In this document: positions 21,276 to 33,065 of the stretch, one piece after another | Numbering within the stretch: the first letter of the stretch is position 1 | Layout of the letters: each line of letters begins with the position of its first letter | Assembly: GCA_026182355.1 (NCBI GenBank) | Contig: JAPFBL010000230.1 | Coordinates: 222,001 to 286,000 of the forward strand | Direction of reading: 5' to 3' | DNA from: Hermatobates lingyangjiaoensis | Lineage: Eukaryota > Arthropoda > Insecta > Hemiptera > Hermatobatidae | Length of the DNA stretch: 64,000 bases | Notes under the pieces: generated by a model | Told to the model about the DNA's origin: nothing | The model's input: only the letters and a program-made list of their open reading frames with translations | The model's database searches: none | Translations under genes and position numbers: made by a program

Positions 21276-21699
21276 ATATAGCTGATATAATTTTGTAATT
21301 GATTCTTTCAACAACAGAAGAGTCAAAGGAGACCAGGTTAAACATATCATAAAACTAACCATTTTCAAAGTATGGGAAAGCAAACATGATGTACTCAAAT
21401 TGAACTTTCTCGAGGTACTTTTCTACAGTCTATATCAAACAAAAAATTATGTCTTATAGTTTTTACAAAAGTCTGTTGGTCATATGGTAAAAGTAGTGTC
21501 CGAGATTCTTAAAGAGAACCTCGAATATATAAATATAAATACAGGATGAAGAGAGCAGTAAAGGGAAGAAAACGGTCAATCACAAAGGAGTTATTAGATG
21601 ACTAAAAAGTGGTAACTACAGGCGGAGGTAATGTTTACTGTGAAGAAAGGAGCAATTTTTTCCCTTCCTGGTTTGATATATATATATGTATATATATAT

Positions 21700-22240
21700 A
21701 TCGTCTAACCTTCAAATCACAATAAGAAATGAGAAAAAAAAACTAAGATGTCTGAATGGTAACAAGCAGTCTTCATCTACTTATTATAAATCGTCTAATT
21801 ATGTCTTAACAACGGTATAAATAATCAGAAAAATTACTATGATATTTCAACTAAAACAAGTGGTCTTCGTCAAAGTCAAATCTAAACTTATGATATATCG
21901 TTTAATTATGCCTAAACCTCAGTATCAATGATCAGAGAACTTACTAGGATCTTTCAAGCAAAACAAGTGGCCTTCTTCAGAGTCAAATCTCAACTTATTA
22001 TATATCTTCTAATCTAATAATATCGTCTAATTATGTCTAAACCACAGTATAAATAATCAGAAGAATGACTAGGATCTTACAACAAATACAAGTGGCCTTC
22101 TTCAGAGTCAAATCAACTTATTATATATCTTCTAATCTAATAATATCGTCTAATTATGTCTAAACCACAGTATAAATAATCAAAAGAATGACTAGAATCT
22201 TTCAACCAATACAAGTGGCCTTCGTTAGAGTTTTACCAAT
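21700..22240 (-). repeat. Head-to-tail array of F1-type tail units
   Basis: Four to five copies of a ~110-125-bp unit contain (plus strand) CTAATTATGTCTAA, ACCACAGTATAAATAATCA, ACAAGTGGCCTTCTTCAGAG. On the minus strand each gives CTCTGAAGAAGGCCACTTG followed by a TTGAAAG-like end, i.e. a degenerate CTGANGA-hairpin-GAAA. Unlike the other copies these are direct tandem repeats. Confidence 0.75.
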
Positions 22241-23810
22241 ACTGAAACAACTGATATGAAAACATCTGGTGTGGTGTTGTGAAGGATGGAAGAGAATGCA
22301 GAAAGGCAAGTCAAGGTAAAAAAATGAGTTCAGGAAGAAATAAGTATATATATATTTTAAAGATTAAAAACTATCCGTATGGAAACTAAAGTCAAGTATT
22401 GGCGGAAAGATGTTGCGATCATAGTTGAAAGAAAAGAGCATCCTTAGGAAATTGTATTCATGAGTTATATCTAATAGCCATTATATGCTCACCTTTCATT
22501 GAAGTACATATTTCCTTCAATAAATAAGATATAGTTAAATGTTCATTCATAGTTTGCATATTATATCTAAAAAAAGAAAGAAAATCATATCAATATAGGA
22601 GTGTACAAAACATAACAAATAGCACATAACAAATAGTAAAGCATATTTCAATAAATCTTTGCTGGACTGATATGAGGTATAGTTGATTCATCATTTAGGA
22701 GGTTCTTTGAAAAGAAAGGTTATATTTTTGTGAGTTCTCGGTGAGGCTAAATCTCTGACAATGCTCTAATCTCCCATAACCTAGCAGGATAACGAGATAC
22801 TTTGCAGACTGTAGGCTACAGATGAGGGTGTAAGTCGTTTCCTTGAGAAGAAGAGAAGTTTCTGGTTTGATGAAGGTACGGTTTTTGTTATGCTACTTGG
22901 TTTTTGAATGCCCTGTATTTAAAGGCAATGCTTGAAGATTATAGGTGAAATTTTTATCTTACGGTTTTGGTTGGCCAGCAGTAATCCCCTGGAATATAGA
23001 AAAAAAAAAGATGAAATATTCAGACGAGTGATAACAACAGAGTATTCAATCGGGACCCTCATTTGACAAAGACAATAGATAACTCTTTAAATATATAATA
23101 AACCAAATCCTTCACTCATCTCAAAATAAATGCGTTCTCTTATGAGATGGTCACTGCAACTTGAACGATTTGTAAATTTGATAGATTTGTTTGTGTCATG
23201 CCTATCTGATGACTACAGTCAGATAGCTTAGATATTGAGAAATATAATTTTACACGAGCATTCTTAATTAATTTTAGAGGTGTTTTGAAAACCATATATT
23301 GAAGAAGATTAATATTTATTTAAAAGAGCATTTTTCCAACACTCCACTAAGTTAGAAATATACAAAATAACTGGATGTGCTTGTTCTCTTTCAATTTCTT
23401 CAGAACAAATATTTCATTAATTATACAAAATGGATACAAATATTGAAACTTTTGGATTAACTGACTATTGTCAAACATGCTAATTAAAGGCTGCTAGTAT
23501 GGTAGTTTCATAATTTATTTTTCTCCTTTGAAAATTTGTCAACCCCGTACTCCATGAAAAGTAGATAATAATTAAGATTTAGTTAATTAATAATTGAAGA
23601 ACGTAATAATTTCGCTTGAAACTATGTAACATATAACAATAATTGAATTCCTATAAAAAGGATCGAAGTTAATTTTTAATAATTGAACATGAATATAAAA
23701 AAAGAGAGGAAACTGACCGTTGCCTATTTTAACAGACTGATTTGAAGATGAAGATAACAAATCCATTTCAGATTGGATTTTAAAGATTTATTATAACAAA
23801 AATCTTTACC
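22241..23810. other. No gene seen
   Basis: AT-rich intergenic DNA after the corazonin gene. No coding region, RNA gene or clear repeat boundary was found. Confidence 0.4.
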
Positions 23811-24425
23811 TTCATAGGGGTGTTCCCCAGGGAAGTGTTCTTGATCCAATCCAATATTGCCTGTATACACTTGACTTCTCCAAACCTCCTCCTGTAATAA
23901 CTCCTAATTCACCCAATCGGATTGAGACGTTTCTGGGACTTTTCGTTGATGATACCGCTGTGGCTTATAGATGTACTATGCCACCAGGAAATCGCAATGT
24001 ATCCTGGATGGGGCTTTGGATTGGTTCACAAAGAGAAAGCTAGCAATGAACCCAACAACTGTTACTGTTTGATTCAGCAAAGGTGTCCCTTCTCAACCTC
24101 CTCCCGTCATCATTGAAAACTAGATCATTCTCTACCAAACCCATGTAACATATCTAGGTCTTATTTTAGACTCCAGATGGACATTCAAACAACACCTCCA
24201 CATTAAATCCAAACTTGGAATTTACTTGATATGTAATCTGTATTCTCTTTTCAAATCAAGGAATTCTCCCGATTCAGTCAAGGACCTTGTCTATAAGGGG
24301 TTCGTTCGTTTGGCAATGACTTATGGATGCACCGACGAACAAGACTTGTATCCAGATCGTTCAAAATAAGTGTGCCCGCCTAATAGCCAGGGTTCCTTGG
24401 TTCGCTGAACTGATGTTACCAGAGT
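23811..24425 (+). pseudogene. Jockey-type non-LTR reverse transcriptase remnant (copy A)
   Basis: Starting near 23817 the plus strand reads GVPQGSVLDPIQYCLYTLDF, the RT motif usually written GVPQGSVLGP. About 40 codons later comes FVDDTAVAY, the catalytic FADD-type box with A changed to V. Further downstream YLGLILDSRWTFKQHL (about 24145-24200) matches the region after the RT palm in Jockey-like elements. Stops and frameshifts break it throughout. The segmental duplication starts inside it at 23929, so the second copy (30665) lacks the GVPQG part. Confidence 0.75.
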
Positions 24426-25220
24426 GAGACCAATAGTAATACGGGAGTGGTCGAACTCCAACTGAGCGGGACCGAACTGAAATAAAATTGTTATTTATAA
24501 ATTTATTAAAACAAAATGTGAAATGTTCTTATGAGTTAATATGATATGTTAAGAGAATAAGATTTAACCCCAACCATATATTTTCTAATCCATTCCGTGG
24601 AATTATGAATGGTTATGGAACAAGGTGTTTGACTAATCAAACAAAATATCAATTGATTGTTAATGCGTTTGATATTGTGGTTATTATAATAAAATTGAGT
24701 GTAGACCACACCAGTTTTTTATTATTGTTTTTATTCCTGATCGAATTAAATATATTATAGGTAATGAAGTACAGAGTCTATCGAGACAGCTATTATATTT
24801 ATAATTAAATATTAAATTAAGTTTAGCTAAAGTTAACAAGATGATTGTTATAAGAAACGAAGTTTGCCTGGTTGGATAGTTGACTATAAACTTCTATTGT
24901 GATCGGAACGATCCTCACAGTGGAAGATCGTACCTTTATGACACAGAGTAGTCATAACGTGCACTGGACTCGAGATACACTTATTCTTTAAGGTTTTAAT
25001 GGTCTGTATTTGGCGTGAAATAGTTGACTGAGAGAGACATTGTAGGGATTTGGGTTGAAAGGCTGGTTTATTCCAGGAAGGGCCATCTAGATTAGATGTG
25101 AGTTAAGCACCTTACAACCCCATGGGGCAAACCACCTAATACCAAGAGACATTCAATAATTAAAGAGAAAAATTTTCTTTTGAGAAAAAACTCGTTTTTT
25201 TTTACAATACAGGGGTTTTC

Positions 25221-25440
25221 CTACTTTTCAAAATAATCTCCGTTAACATTTATACAATTCGTCTAAACCGATTGTCAGAACTCTTTATACTGGTATATAT
25301 TCTATACCGGCTGCAATGAAGCTTTCATCTTCGTGTTTGAGAGAATTTCCTACATATTTTGTTTGACATCCTCGTTATTTTTTAATTCTTCCTATGAAAT
25401 GTCTTCTTCAGTGAACCATTTAACAATAGTGTTTAACCAA
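25221..25440 (-). pseudogene. Mariner-like transposase C-terminal remnant (copy A)
   Basis: The minus strand ends NCINVNGDYFEK and a stop (TAG, complement of 25221-25223), close to the common mariner C-terminus GDYVEK. Upstream pieces ESFIAAGIEYIP (near 25300-25330) and TEEDIS (near 25405) fit the FYAAGIEKL and flanking region of mariner transposases. Frames are broken in several places; the DDE/DDD catalytic part is not present. Confidence 0.6.
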
Positions 25441-26639
25441 GTTTAGGTCTCCCTATGGTGCCAGGTTAAAGACTTAAAAGTATTAAACTTGTTACTTTAA
25501 CGGTTTCTTCTCCAGTCCAATGTGTCTCTTTAATTATTGAATGACCATCGTACAAAATGAACAAGTGTTGCATATATATTAAAATAATATGCTTTCACAT
25601 CAATTATGTTAAATAAGAATGACCGTATAAACTTTAATAAGAACTTCTAACGTTAGGCAAAGAAGTTGGTGTCATACAATCTGTAACAGTACAAGATGAA
25701 AGGTGGAACTTTGTCAGGGACCGCTTTGAGAGAAATATTTTCAGAGTTCCATTTTAGAAAATTATAGGTAGTTTATAAGCAGGTAAACATAATATTCCCA
25801 ATTATAGAACAACATATTAACCCTGTTGAGTCTATTACATATTTCTATATTTCTGAAAATCTTGATGACGAAACTAAACACGAAATGTGTTGTAAACCGA
25901 AGGTGGCACACCTCATTATGACGGCAAAAGTTTTCCTCCTTATTTTTCCATTTTCTTAGATTTAAGAGAACTCACTTATTTGTATGCACTTGATATTTAC
26001 TTATAATAACATTCAGGGGTTTTTATTGAGAAATGTTCAACAACTTTGTTGTATTACGTAACTTTTATATTTGAAAAGTATATTACGTAACTTTTGAAGC
26101 ATTCATTACAACATGACAGTGAATTATGTTCTATTGAAAAATGCAATAAGGAATTAAAGCATCAAATAATTTTTCACTACTTTCAAATATAGTGTGCAAT
26201 ATTTTTTGATAATAATTCTGAGATAAATAGTGTTTCTTACACTACTAGTTTAACAATAGCGTCAGATAATATATTTTTTGGTTACACTGTTCAGGCGTCT
26301 ACCTTGTATAACATTTCATTCTAAAACCATAACTTTTTCAAAACTCTCTTCATGGGTGTACGTGTACGTTCTTCATTTTTTTCGTATTGTTTGTGATATA
26401 CGACAGAATGATTAACATAAAGAATCTAAATTGCCCTATACACTCAACTTTACTATAAGTAAACATAATAGCAAACTGTTGGAAATGATTTGAGTTTGGG
26501 AACTATTTGGTTTGGCAATGTTGTAGGCGTAATATCAAACATATCAGTAATGACTCATTTGTTTTAATGACGCTGCAGCCATTTTGGCAGTTATAGCGAA
26601 GTTGATATCATTCATCTAAAACCATCTGTTATTATTACT

Positions 26640-27360
26640 AAAATGAAGGCCTGAGGGCATTAAGACCCTATCTGATGTATCGTATATCCTTTTGTCGTTT
26701 ATAAACCCCATAGATTTCAAGGTCTTTAATGAACATGATAATTGTCGTTAGAGATGTACCTCATATGCCTCTAGTGGATGCAGCTGTATCCGCAGGTTGC
26801 ATTGGCTTATACCACAGGTTCATTGAGCCAGGGGCAAAAAAGGCCACTGACCTTATCTGTAGCTGAGCAGCTTCAGTAGGATCTTTGGTCCGGAGTTTGA
26901 TCCGAAACTCTTAAAATAATTCGGCACCATGGGTGACGGGGGCCCATGGAAATGTTCTATCTCCATCCTGCCAACTGAGGCTGGGATCGTGGTGGCTGTT
27001 GGTTTTCACTCAAGTTAAGTAGACCCTTATTGATAGCTGTGTGAGAAGCAGTAACTTCTCGACAGGATGCCTGCTTAGCATACCAGGGAGCTAGAGACCC
27101 CAAATCCTTACTAGTGGGAACGGACCATGAACTCAGCTGTTTGGACTGGATAACTGATACCTACCTAGGAGAGGCTAGGCTCTGGATGAAAGCTCAGAGT
27201 GGGGATGATTAGATACCACCCCTTCGAACCCTTATATATTCAGTTCACATAATTAGCACAGATGACGTGGTCTTTAGCCAACGAGAGGTTTAAATCTCTT
27301 TCCATGAATCGTTTCTCTTGAAACAAAGAGGGAAAGAGAACACTGTTAGTCATGCAGTAC
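26640..27360. repeat. GC-richer unclassified repeat-like block (copy A)
   Basis: About 700 bases of clearly less AT-rich sequence, including GAGGGCATTAAGACCC-type and GGGAGCTAGAGACCCC phrases, with no readable protein. It resembles the untranslated part of a retroelement. Its twin lies at 35585-36300. Confidence 0.4.
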
Positions 27361-28192
27361 CAACACTATAGATGTACATAATAGAAGGCATTCCTCATTT
27401 TTCATTTCATTCCTCATATGTAAATAAAAACTTTACCACAGTTACAAATTTACCAGTAAAACTGTTTGATGATTTACCATTTAGATTTTTATCAGGTCTA
27501 TGTTTAAATTTTATTATCGTATGTTTGTATATTTTACACAATTTTAAAACCATTAAGAAACATTTTTGTTAGAACACCCTCGCTATTTTTGGCTTCAACA
27601 CAACACAACTGTAGCCTCACTTTCTTTATAATTACATTCAAAACCCTCAACTGAAAGATAATCCTTTTAATTGAACTTTACACCAATATCACCACTAACA
27701 GACAAACATATTTTAAATTGAACTGTATAATCAATAAAATGGAACAAAAGTTAAACAAGAAACAAAACTTAGTCATACTATGTGCCGAAACGTAGGAAAT
27801 TTATTTCTAAAACAAAATAAATATGATTGTCAGTGTTATAAGAAATATATGTATATATACATGACATTTAAAGCTGAAAAAGTCAAGCTACATCAGAAAT
27901 GAATTTCATTCGGCTAGGCTAACTTACTTTCCCCTTCAATATTACTAAGGCTGTCAGAACCAACATATTTGATTGATCACTCAAAGTCCCATTAAAAATT
28001 ACAAATTCTCTTATATTTCATTTTCATTTTCCAGATAATATTTTAATGTAGATTTTCAAAGCTTGCGTCATAATTTGGTTTATATATTTTCTAGAATGAA
28101 GTTATTTGGATCAGATTTTAAAATAATGAGAGGGAAAAAATTTTTATTCAAAGAATAATATTATATATATATCATATTTATATGTAACTACC

Positions 28193-28229
<37 letters not shown>

Positions 28230-29042
28230 TTATTAGTTGACACATTTTTAGAAAAAATCTGAAAATTTACCTTGTTTAATTTTTTATTAAATAGCAAATT
28301 TTATAAAATTGTCAGGTAAATTTTTAATTTAACATACTAACACTTAATATTTCCTTTCGTGTAAGAAAGTTTTTGTCCTAATTTCTATTACGAAAAGTCA
28401 CAATGTAATATAAAATTATTAGTGGCAATGTGACAAATATATAACATTATTTCTCCAGAAGACAGGAATGAAGTAATCATCTAGCGATTATACTTCCTAA
28501 TATGAAAGAGGAAATTATACTTCCATGTAAGGGAAATCAAAGTTTTTTGACTTTGAAAGCAGACCAATAAGTACCAGTCTCAGGATGTAGGACAGTGATA
28601 GGAGGGGCAAGAACAAATTTTAGGAGAATGGAACCTCCAGGATTGTTTGTGAAGGACTGCATGAAAATGTAGTAACTATATATGTGGAAAGATTTTACAG
28701 AAAGTCCAAAGGAACCCAGCGTACCATATACTGGCAATAGCCCCTTCCACGTTCATTAAGAGTGCAGAACAATACTTTTTCTTTTCAATTGTTCTTTTTC
28801 ATTGGTCAAGAGCCAATTAATTCGCCACAAAAATGTGCTGGCAATGTTACATAGCAGTGTCCACATCTAAACCTGAAATGATGAGAAGAAATCAAGTCTT
28901 TGATTATAAAATTAAATGAGATTTGCATAGAAATAGTTTATCAAATATAGTTAATGGGTTAGTTCCACTAAGGTTAGAAATATTAGAATTAGTAATAATA
29001 CAATCCGTCATACCTCGTAAAGTCTCAGAAAAGCTCGACCGG

Positions 29043-29071
29043 TTTCGGGTCTATTTGGATCCCATCTTCAA
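29043..29071 (-). ncRNA. Hammerhead-like motif in PLE 3' region (copy A)
   Basis: The minus strand reads TTGAAGA, T, GGG, an 11-base loop, CCC, GAAA. It differs from CTGANGA only in the first base. It lies ~150 bases 3' of the GIY-YIG stop. PLEs are known to carry hammerhead ribozymes; whether this one is active cannot be judged. Confidence 0.5.
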
Positions 29072-29223
29072 GAGCACCTAACTGACTGTGAATGTTATTT
29101 TCCTATAACCTACCTATATATATCATCTACATTGTGGAATCAGTGTTGTCTGTGTAGTTAAATTTTTTTTTTGCATATTTCTTTAATTGCTATGTTTTTT
29201 CCTTTTATTTCTTATTTCATTAT

Positions 29224-29823
29224 CTATTTCCAGTTCCTTGTGTCGTCTTTAAATGTTATTAGTGGTTTTGTTAAAATGTCGGTTTGGTGGTTTGTTTGTT
29301 CATTGATTATATTGTCTGTCATTTTATGTTTGTATATTTCTATTTGTTCCTGTATGTTCATTCGTTGTCCTTTTTGTCCCGTCTGTAGTAAGTCCATTGT
29401 GTTTTCCATACTGTCTGGGTTATGTCCAAATTTGTTTAAGTGGTGTGCATAGTTTGATTTGTTTGTGTTGTTGGTGTAGTCTTTAATGTGTTCTTTGAAT
29501 CTGTCTTTTAGTGTCCTTCCCGTTTGCCCGATGTAGTTTTTACCACAATCTTTGCATTTAATTTTGTATATTCCGCTTTTTTCAAATTTATTATCTTTGT
29601 TCTCTATTGTGTTGTTTGTGATTTGGTTTATAGTATTATTCGTTTTATAACCTATTTTTAATGAATATTTTCTTAGAAGAGCCGCAATTTTTTCGCTAGG
29701 TTTACCTATGTAAGTTAAAGACGCGTATCTGTTCGTTATTCCCGGTGTTGTACTGTTATTATTGTGTTTATTTCTTCTTTCGTTTACTAGTCTTTGTAAA
29801 GAGGACTTGCTGCCGAAATACAC
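29224..29823 (-). CDS. PLE GIY-YIG endonuclease C-terminal fragment (copy A)
   Basis: This 199-codon frame is the end of a Penelope-like retroelement protein, which carries a reverse transcriptase followed by a GIY-YIG endonuclease that nicks target DNA. Here only the linker and endonuclease remain. GIYKIKCKDCGKNYIGQTGR (residues about 84-103) holds the GIY and YIG strands and the arginine. CxxC-type cysteines precede YIG, as in PLE linkers. KDRFKEH and then HLNKFGH follow, and IQEQIEIYK supplies the catalytic-position glutamate. The RT is absent (5' truncation). The frame is uninterrupted to TGA/TAA at 29224, suggesting moderate age. Copy B (43161-43757) is nearly identical. Confidence 0.85.
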   Translation of the reverse strand: MYFGSKSSLQRLVNERRNKHNNNSTTPGITNRYASLTYIGKPSEKIAALLRKYSLKIGYKTNNTINQITNNTIENKDNKFEKSGIYKIKCKDCGKNYIGQTGRTLKDRFKEHIKDYTNNTNKSNYAHHLNKFGHNPDSMENTMDLLQTGQKGQRMNIQEQIEIYKHKMTDNIINEQTNHQTDILTKPLITFKDDTRNWK

Positions 29824-30664
29824 ACATATATATATTACTTTCCTTTACAAAAAAATGTTATTGACATCACAAAATTCACAATAAGTCAAGTGAAATGTCA
29901 GAAAGTATAAACGTGTTTTAAGTATTTTAAAATACATATTTGGGAAGAGCTGCTTAACTACATCTGACAGTCATAATTGAGAAATTTTCACCTAAAATGT
30001 TTATTTGATTTTTCAGTTCAAAAAGTTTTTCTTGATTCTTTTTTTATTCCTTTATTTCACAAAAAAAGTGCTTCTCATTCATTGGTGACCTTTAAATGAC
30101 AGTAGATCAAAAATAATCTTTTTATTTTGATAAATATCAGTCAATTTATTGATAATTTTGAGTTTATTTATTTGAGAGTGCAAATCAAATATCTTTCCTA
30201 TTTTATTATTCGAAACACTTATTTTTCAGTAAAAGCTTTCATAACTCGTTCACAGTGTAGTGAAGTGCACATTTTTTCTTTAAACATGAGTCACACTCAA
30301 TTTAACTTTTAAAAATTTATGCCGAAATTGAAATGTCACATTTGTCATTTCTCAGGACACTTGCTATATATTTTTCTCTCCCACTACCCAATAAACGTAT
30401 TATTACACAATATATATTAAAAGCCTATACAGAATAATTTCATATTGATATTGGTTATAAAATTATTAATATTAAATGTTTTAATATCTATTATAAATGC
30501 TTTATGATATCATGATGTTTTGACTAGTGAATGACGATCATCCACAACAGTGCACTCCAATAATCAAAGGACAATTATTTTCAAATAGGCTATATATAAT
30601 TTATGATTACTTACAATTTTTTTGGCACCATCCGTTACTTAAGTTACCAAACTTTCAAATCAAT

Positions 30665-31165
30665 GTTTCTGGGACTTTTCGTTGATGATACCGCTGTGGC
30701 TTATAGATGTACTATGCCACCAGGAAATCGCAATGTATCCTGGATGGGGCTTTGGATTGGTTCACAAAGAGAAAGCTAGCAATGAACCCAACAACTGTTA
30801 CTGTTTGATTCAGCAAAGGTGTCCCTTCTCAACCTCCTCCCGTCATCATTGAAAACTAGATCATTCTCTACCAAACCCATGTAACATATCTAGGTCTTAT
30901 TTTAGACTCCAGATGGACATTCAAACAACACCTCCACATTAAATCCAAACTTGGAATTTACTTGATATGTAATCTGTATTCTCTTTTCAAATCAAGGAAT
31001 TCTCCCGATTCAGTCAAGGACCTTGTCTATAAGGGGTTCGTTCGTTTGGCAATGACTTATGGATGCACCGACGAACAAGACTTGTATCCAGATCGTTCTA
31101 AATAAGTGTGCCCGCCTAATAGCCAGGGTTCCTTGGTTCGCTGGTTCGCTGAACTGATGTTACCA
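30665..31165 (+). pseudogene. Jockey-type RT remnant (copy B, lacking motif start)
   Basis: Copy of 23929-24425 beginning LGLFVDDTAVAY; all the same stops are present. It adds a 10-base duplication GCTGGTTCGC near 31140. Confidence 0.7.
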
Positions 31166-31884
31166 GAGTGAGACCAATAGTAATACGGGAGTGGTCGAAC
31201 TCCAACTGAGTGGGACCGAAGTGAAATAAAATTGTTATTTATAAATTTATTAAATCAAAATTTGAAATGTTCTTATTAGTTAATATGATATGTTAAGAGA
31301 ATAAGATTTAACCCCAACAATATATTTTCTAATCCATTCCGTGGAATTATGAATGGTTATGGAACAAGGTGTTTGACTAATGAAACAGAATATCAATTGA
31401 TTGTTAATGCGTTTGATATTGTGGTTATTTATAATAAAATTGAGTGTAGACCACACCAGTTTTTTTTATTATTGTTTTTATTCCTGTTCGAATTAAATAT
31501 ATTATAGGTAACTAGCAAACGTACCCGTCTTTGACGGAATCAAAAATTCTATTATACTTGGTATTCCAAAATATCAATTATAGTATTATACTAATACTAC
31601 AATTAGAAGTTATAGAATAGTAGAAAATACCATTATTAGTACAGTGCTAAAAAAAAGCCTCCGTATACAAAGATTAGATTTTAAGTTAGACATACACAAA
31701 TCTACAATCAATGTTTCAGCTTTATATGTCTTATGGTAGCAATATTTTGTGGACAAACCGACAGACAGAAATTATTCTAAGGGTACATGTGGCTACTCTG
31801 AAGTATGAAACGTAAAGAAAACTTGAAATGAGTTAGTTCTAATTAACGTGCTCCCAGTCAAAAGCTAGCACGCAAGCCACTGGG

Positions 31885-32220
31885 CTACTCTGGTTCCATA
31901 CCTTACTTTATTACCAGTGTTTATATTACGCAAATATTAAATTAAAAAAAAAATTTTTGTTGTGTTTATTTATAATACATTTGCACTACTGTCATCGGCG
32001 AGCAAGCAAGCTACTGGCAACCCTGGCTAGATCCCTTTACTTTATTACCATCTTTTATATTATCCACATTTTAAATTCAAAAAAATATTTGTTTGTTACA
32101 TTTATTTATAATACATTTGCACTACTGTCATCGGCGATCACGCAAGGCACTGGGCTACTCTGGTCCCATACCTTACATTATTACCAGTGTATTTATTAAG
32201 CAAATATTAAATTAAAAAAA
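31885..32220. repeat. Internal ~150-bp repeats of the Helitron
   Basis: Two to three direct copies of ATTTATAATACATTTGCACT, CTGTCATCGGCGA, GCTACTCTGG and CCTTACTTTATTACCAGTG occur within the 3' half of the element, on the side of its CTAG end. Confidence 0.75.
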
Positions 32221-32589
32221 AGTTGACAGTTATATATAATACATAGCAAACGTACCCGTCTTTGACGGAATCAGAAGTTCCTCTTTTGGTTTATTGCCGT
32301 GTGCCTATTTCCTTTCGGCTATACCACGGAGGAATCAGAAGTTCCGTCATTTTTGGTATTTCAAAATGTCATTAGAAATTATAGAATAGTAGAAAATACC
32401 ATTATTACTACAGTGTTAAACAAATGCCTCCAGCTTATACACTACATTAGCTGTCTGTCCTTCAGGTTCATGGTAGAAGAAAGAGTTGAAACCTCTGACC
32501 GTTGAGCATGTAAACTACATTTGACCATGTGAGAAAAACTTGGTTTTGCTACCTTGTATTCCTGCGTTAGATGAAGTCTCCCTTTGCGA

Positions 32590-33065
32590 CTTAGTTAACG
32601 TCATTGCGAAATAGACTCTGACCCGACTTTGCAATCATTTCAACGTAAACAGACAGTGGCTCGGAATCAATGGTATGTGAAGTATACACACAGACTCCCC
32701 AATACCACATCCAGTCATTATGTCCGCCTCTATGGCATATCTGTGTAGAGCACGAACTCAGAGTCGTGTCCCGTTGCACAGTTTTGGGGCACTCATGTTT
32801 CGTAACATGAAATTTGTTACTGCTACTAAATTGTAGCATGATTGGTGCTCCTACTTTAAGTTTTTACACATGAGCAGGCAGTCCAGGAGAAATAAATTCA
32901 GAGTCAAGAAATTCAATTAGATAATGAACTGCTTCTTCATCACTAATCCAATCTCTTTACTGACTTGTAAGTTCTTTCCTCGGCTTCATATAGCGTAAGA
33001 ACTTGTTTGTTGATTTCTCATGCCTGTTCATATTAAGGGCTGAGAATTGCTCGTTTACAAAACAT
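32590..33065 (-). pseudogene. Helitron helicase C-terminal fragment (copy 1)
   Basis: On the minus strand the pieces FVNEQFSALNMN, SDEEAVHYLIEFLDS, LKVGAPIML and, in a shifted frame, LCNGTRL can be read in order (33060 down to 32760). Helitron Rep/helicase proteins end with EFLNS...LKVGAPIMLLRN...LCNGTRL, so this is the C-terminus of the PIF1-type helicase. Stops and a frameshift disable it. The rest of Rep/helicase is deleted. The same remnant recurs at 61150-61640. Confidence 0.85.

Larger units (their letters stand above)
28985..29829 (-). mobile_element. 5'-truncated Penelope-like element (copy A)
   Basis: Holds the C-terminal GIY-YIG region (29224-29823), a 3' UTR with a hammerhead-like motif (29071-29043) and a terminus with TACGAGGTATGAC. 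The 5' truncation falls at ATATATATATGTG next to the TA-rich 29825-29835. The twin at 42880-43763 has the same structure, so insertion predates the duplication. Confidence 0.75.
23929..30664. repeat. Tandem segmental duplication, copy A (6.7 kb)
   Basis: The sequence from GTTTCTGGGACTTTTCG (23929) to CTTTCAAATCAAT (30664) is repeated directly from 30665 to about 44599, with only scattered substitutions and small indels outside the later insertions. Copy A is the older, uninterrupted form and gives the empty sites for the two big insertions in copy B. Confidence 0.95.

Noticed and set aside
25860..25905. CTTGATGACGAAACTAAACACGAAATGTG as a hammerhead-like core
   Set aside because: The hairpin is not closed by pairing and no PLE tail features are nearby.
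27372..27572. Open frame present in both duplication copies (27372-27572 and 36316-36558)
   Set aside because: AT-rich, hydrophobic by composition, different stop positions, and shared only because of the segmental duplication.
28537..28737. Minus-strand open frame beginning MPVYGTLGSFGL, also present at 42371-42631
   Set aside because: It looks somewhat protein-like, but conservation between the copies is explained by the recent duplication, no domain is recognisable, and the frame lengths differ. Not called a gene.
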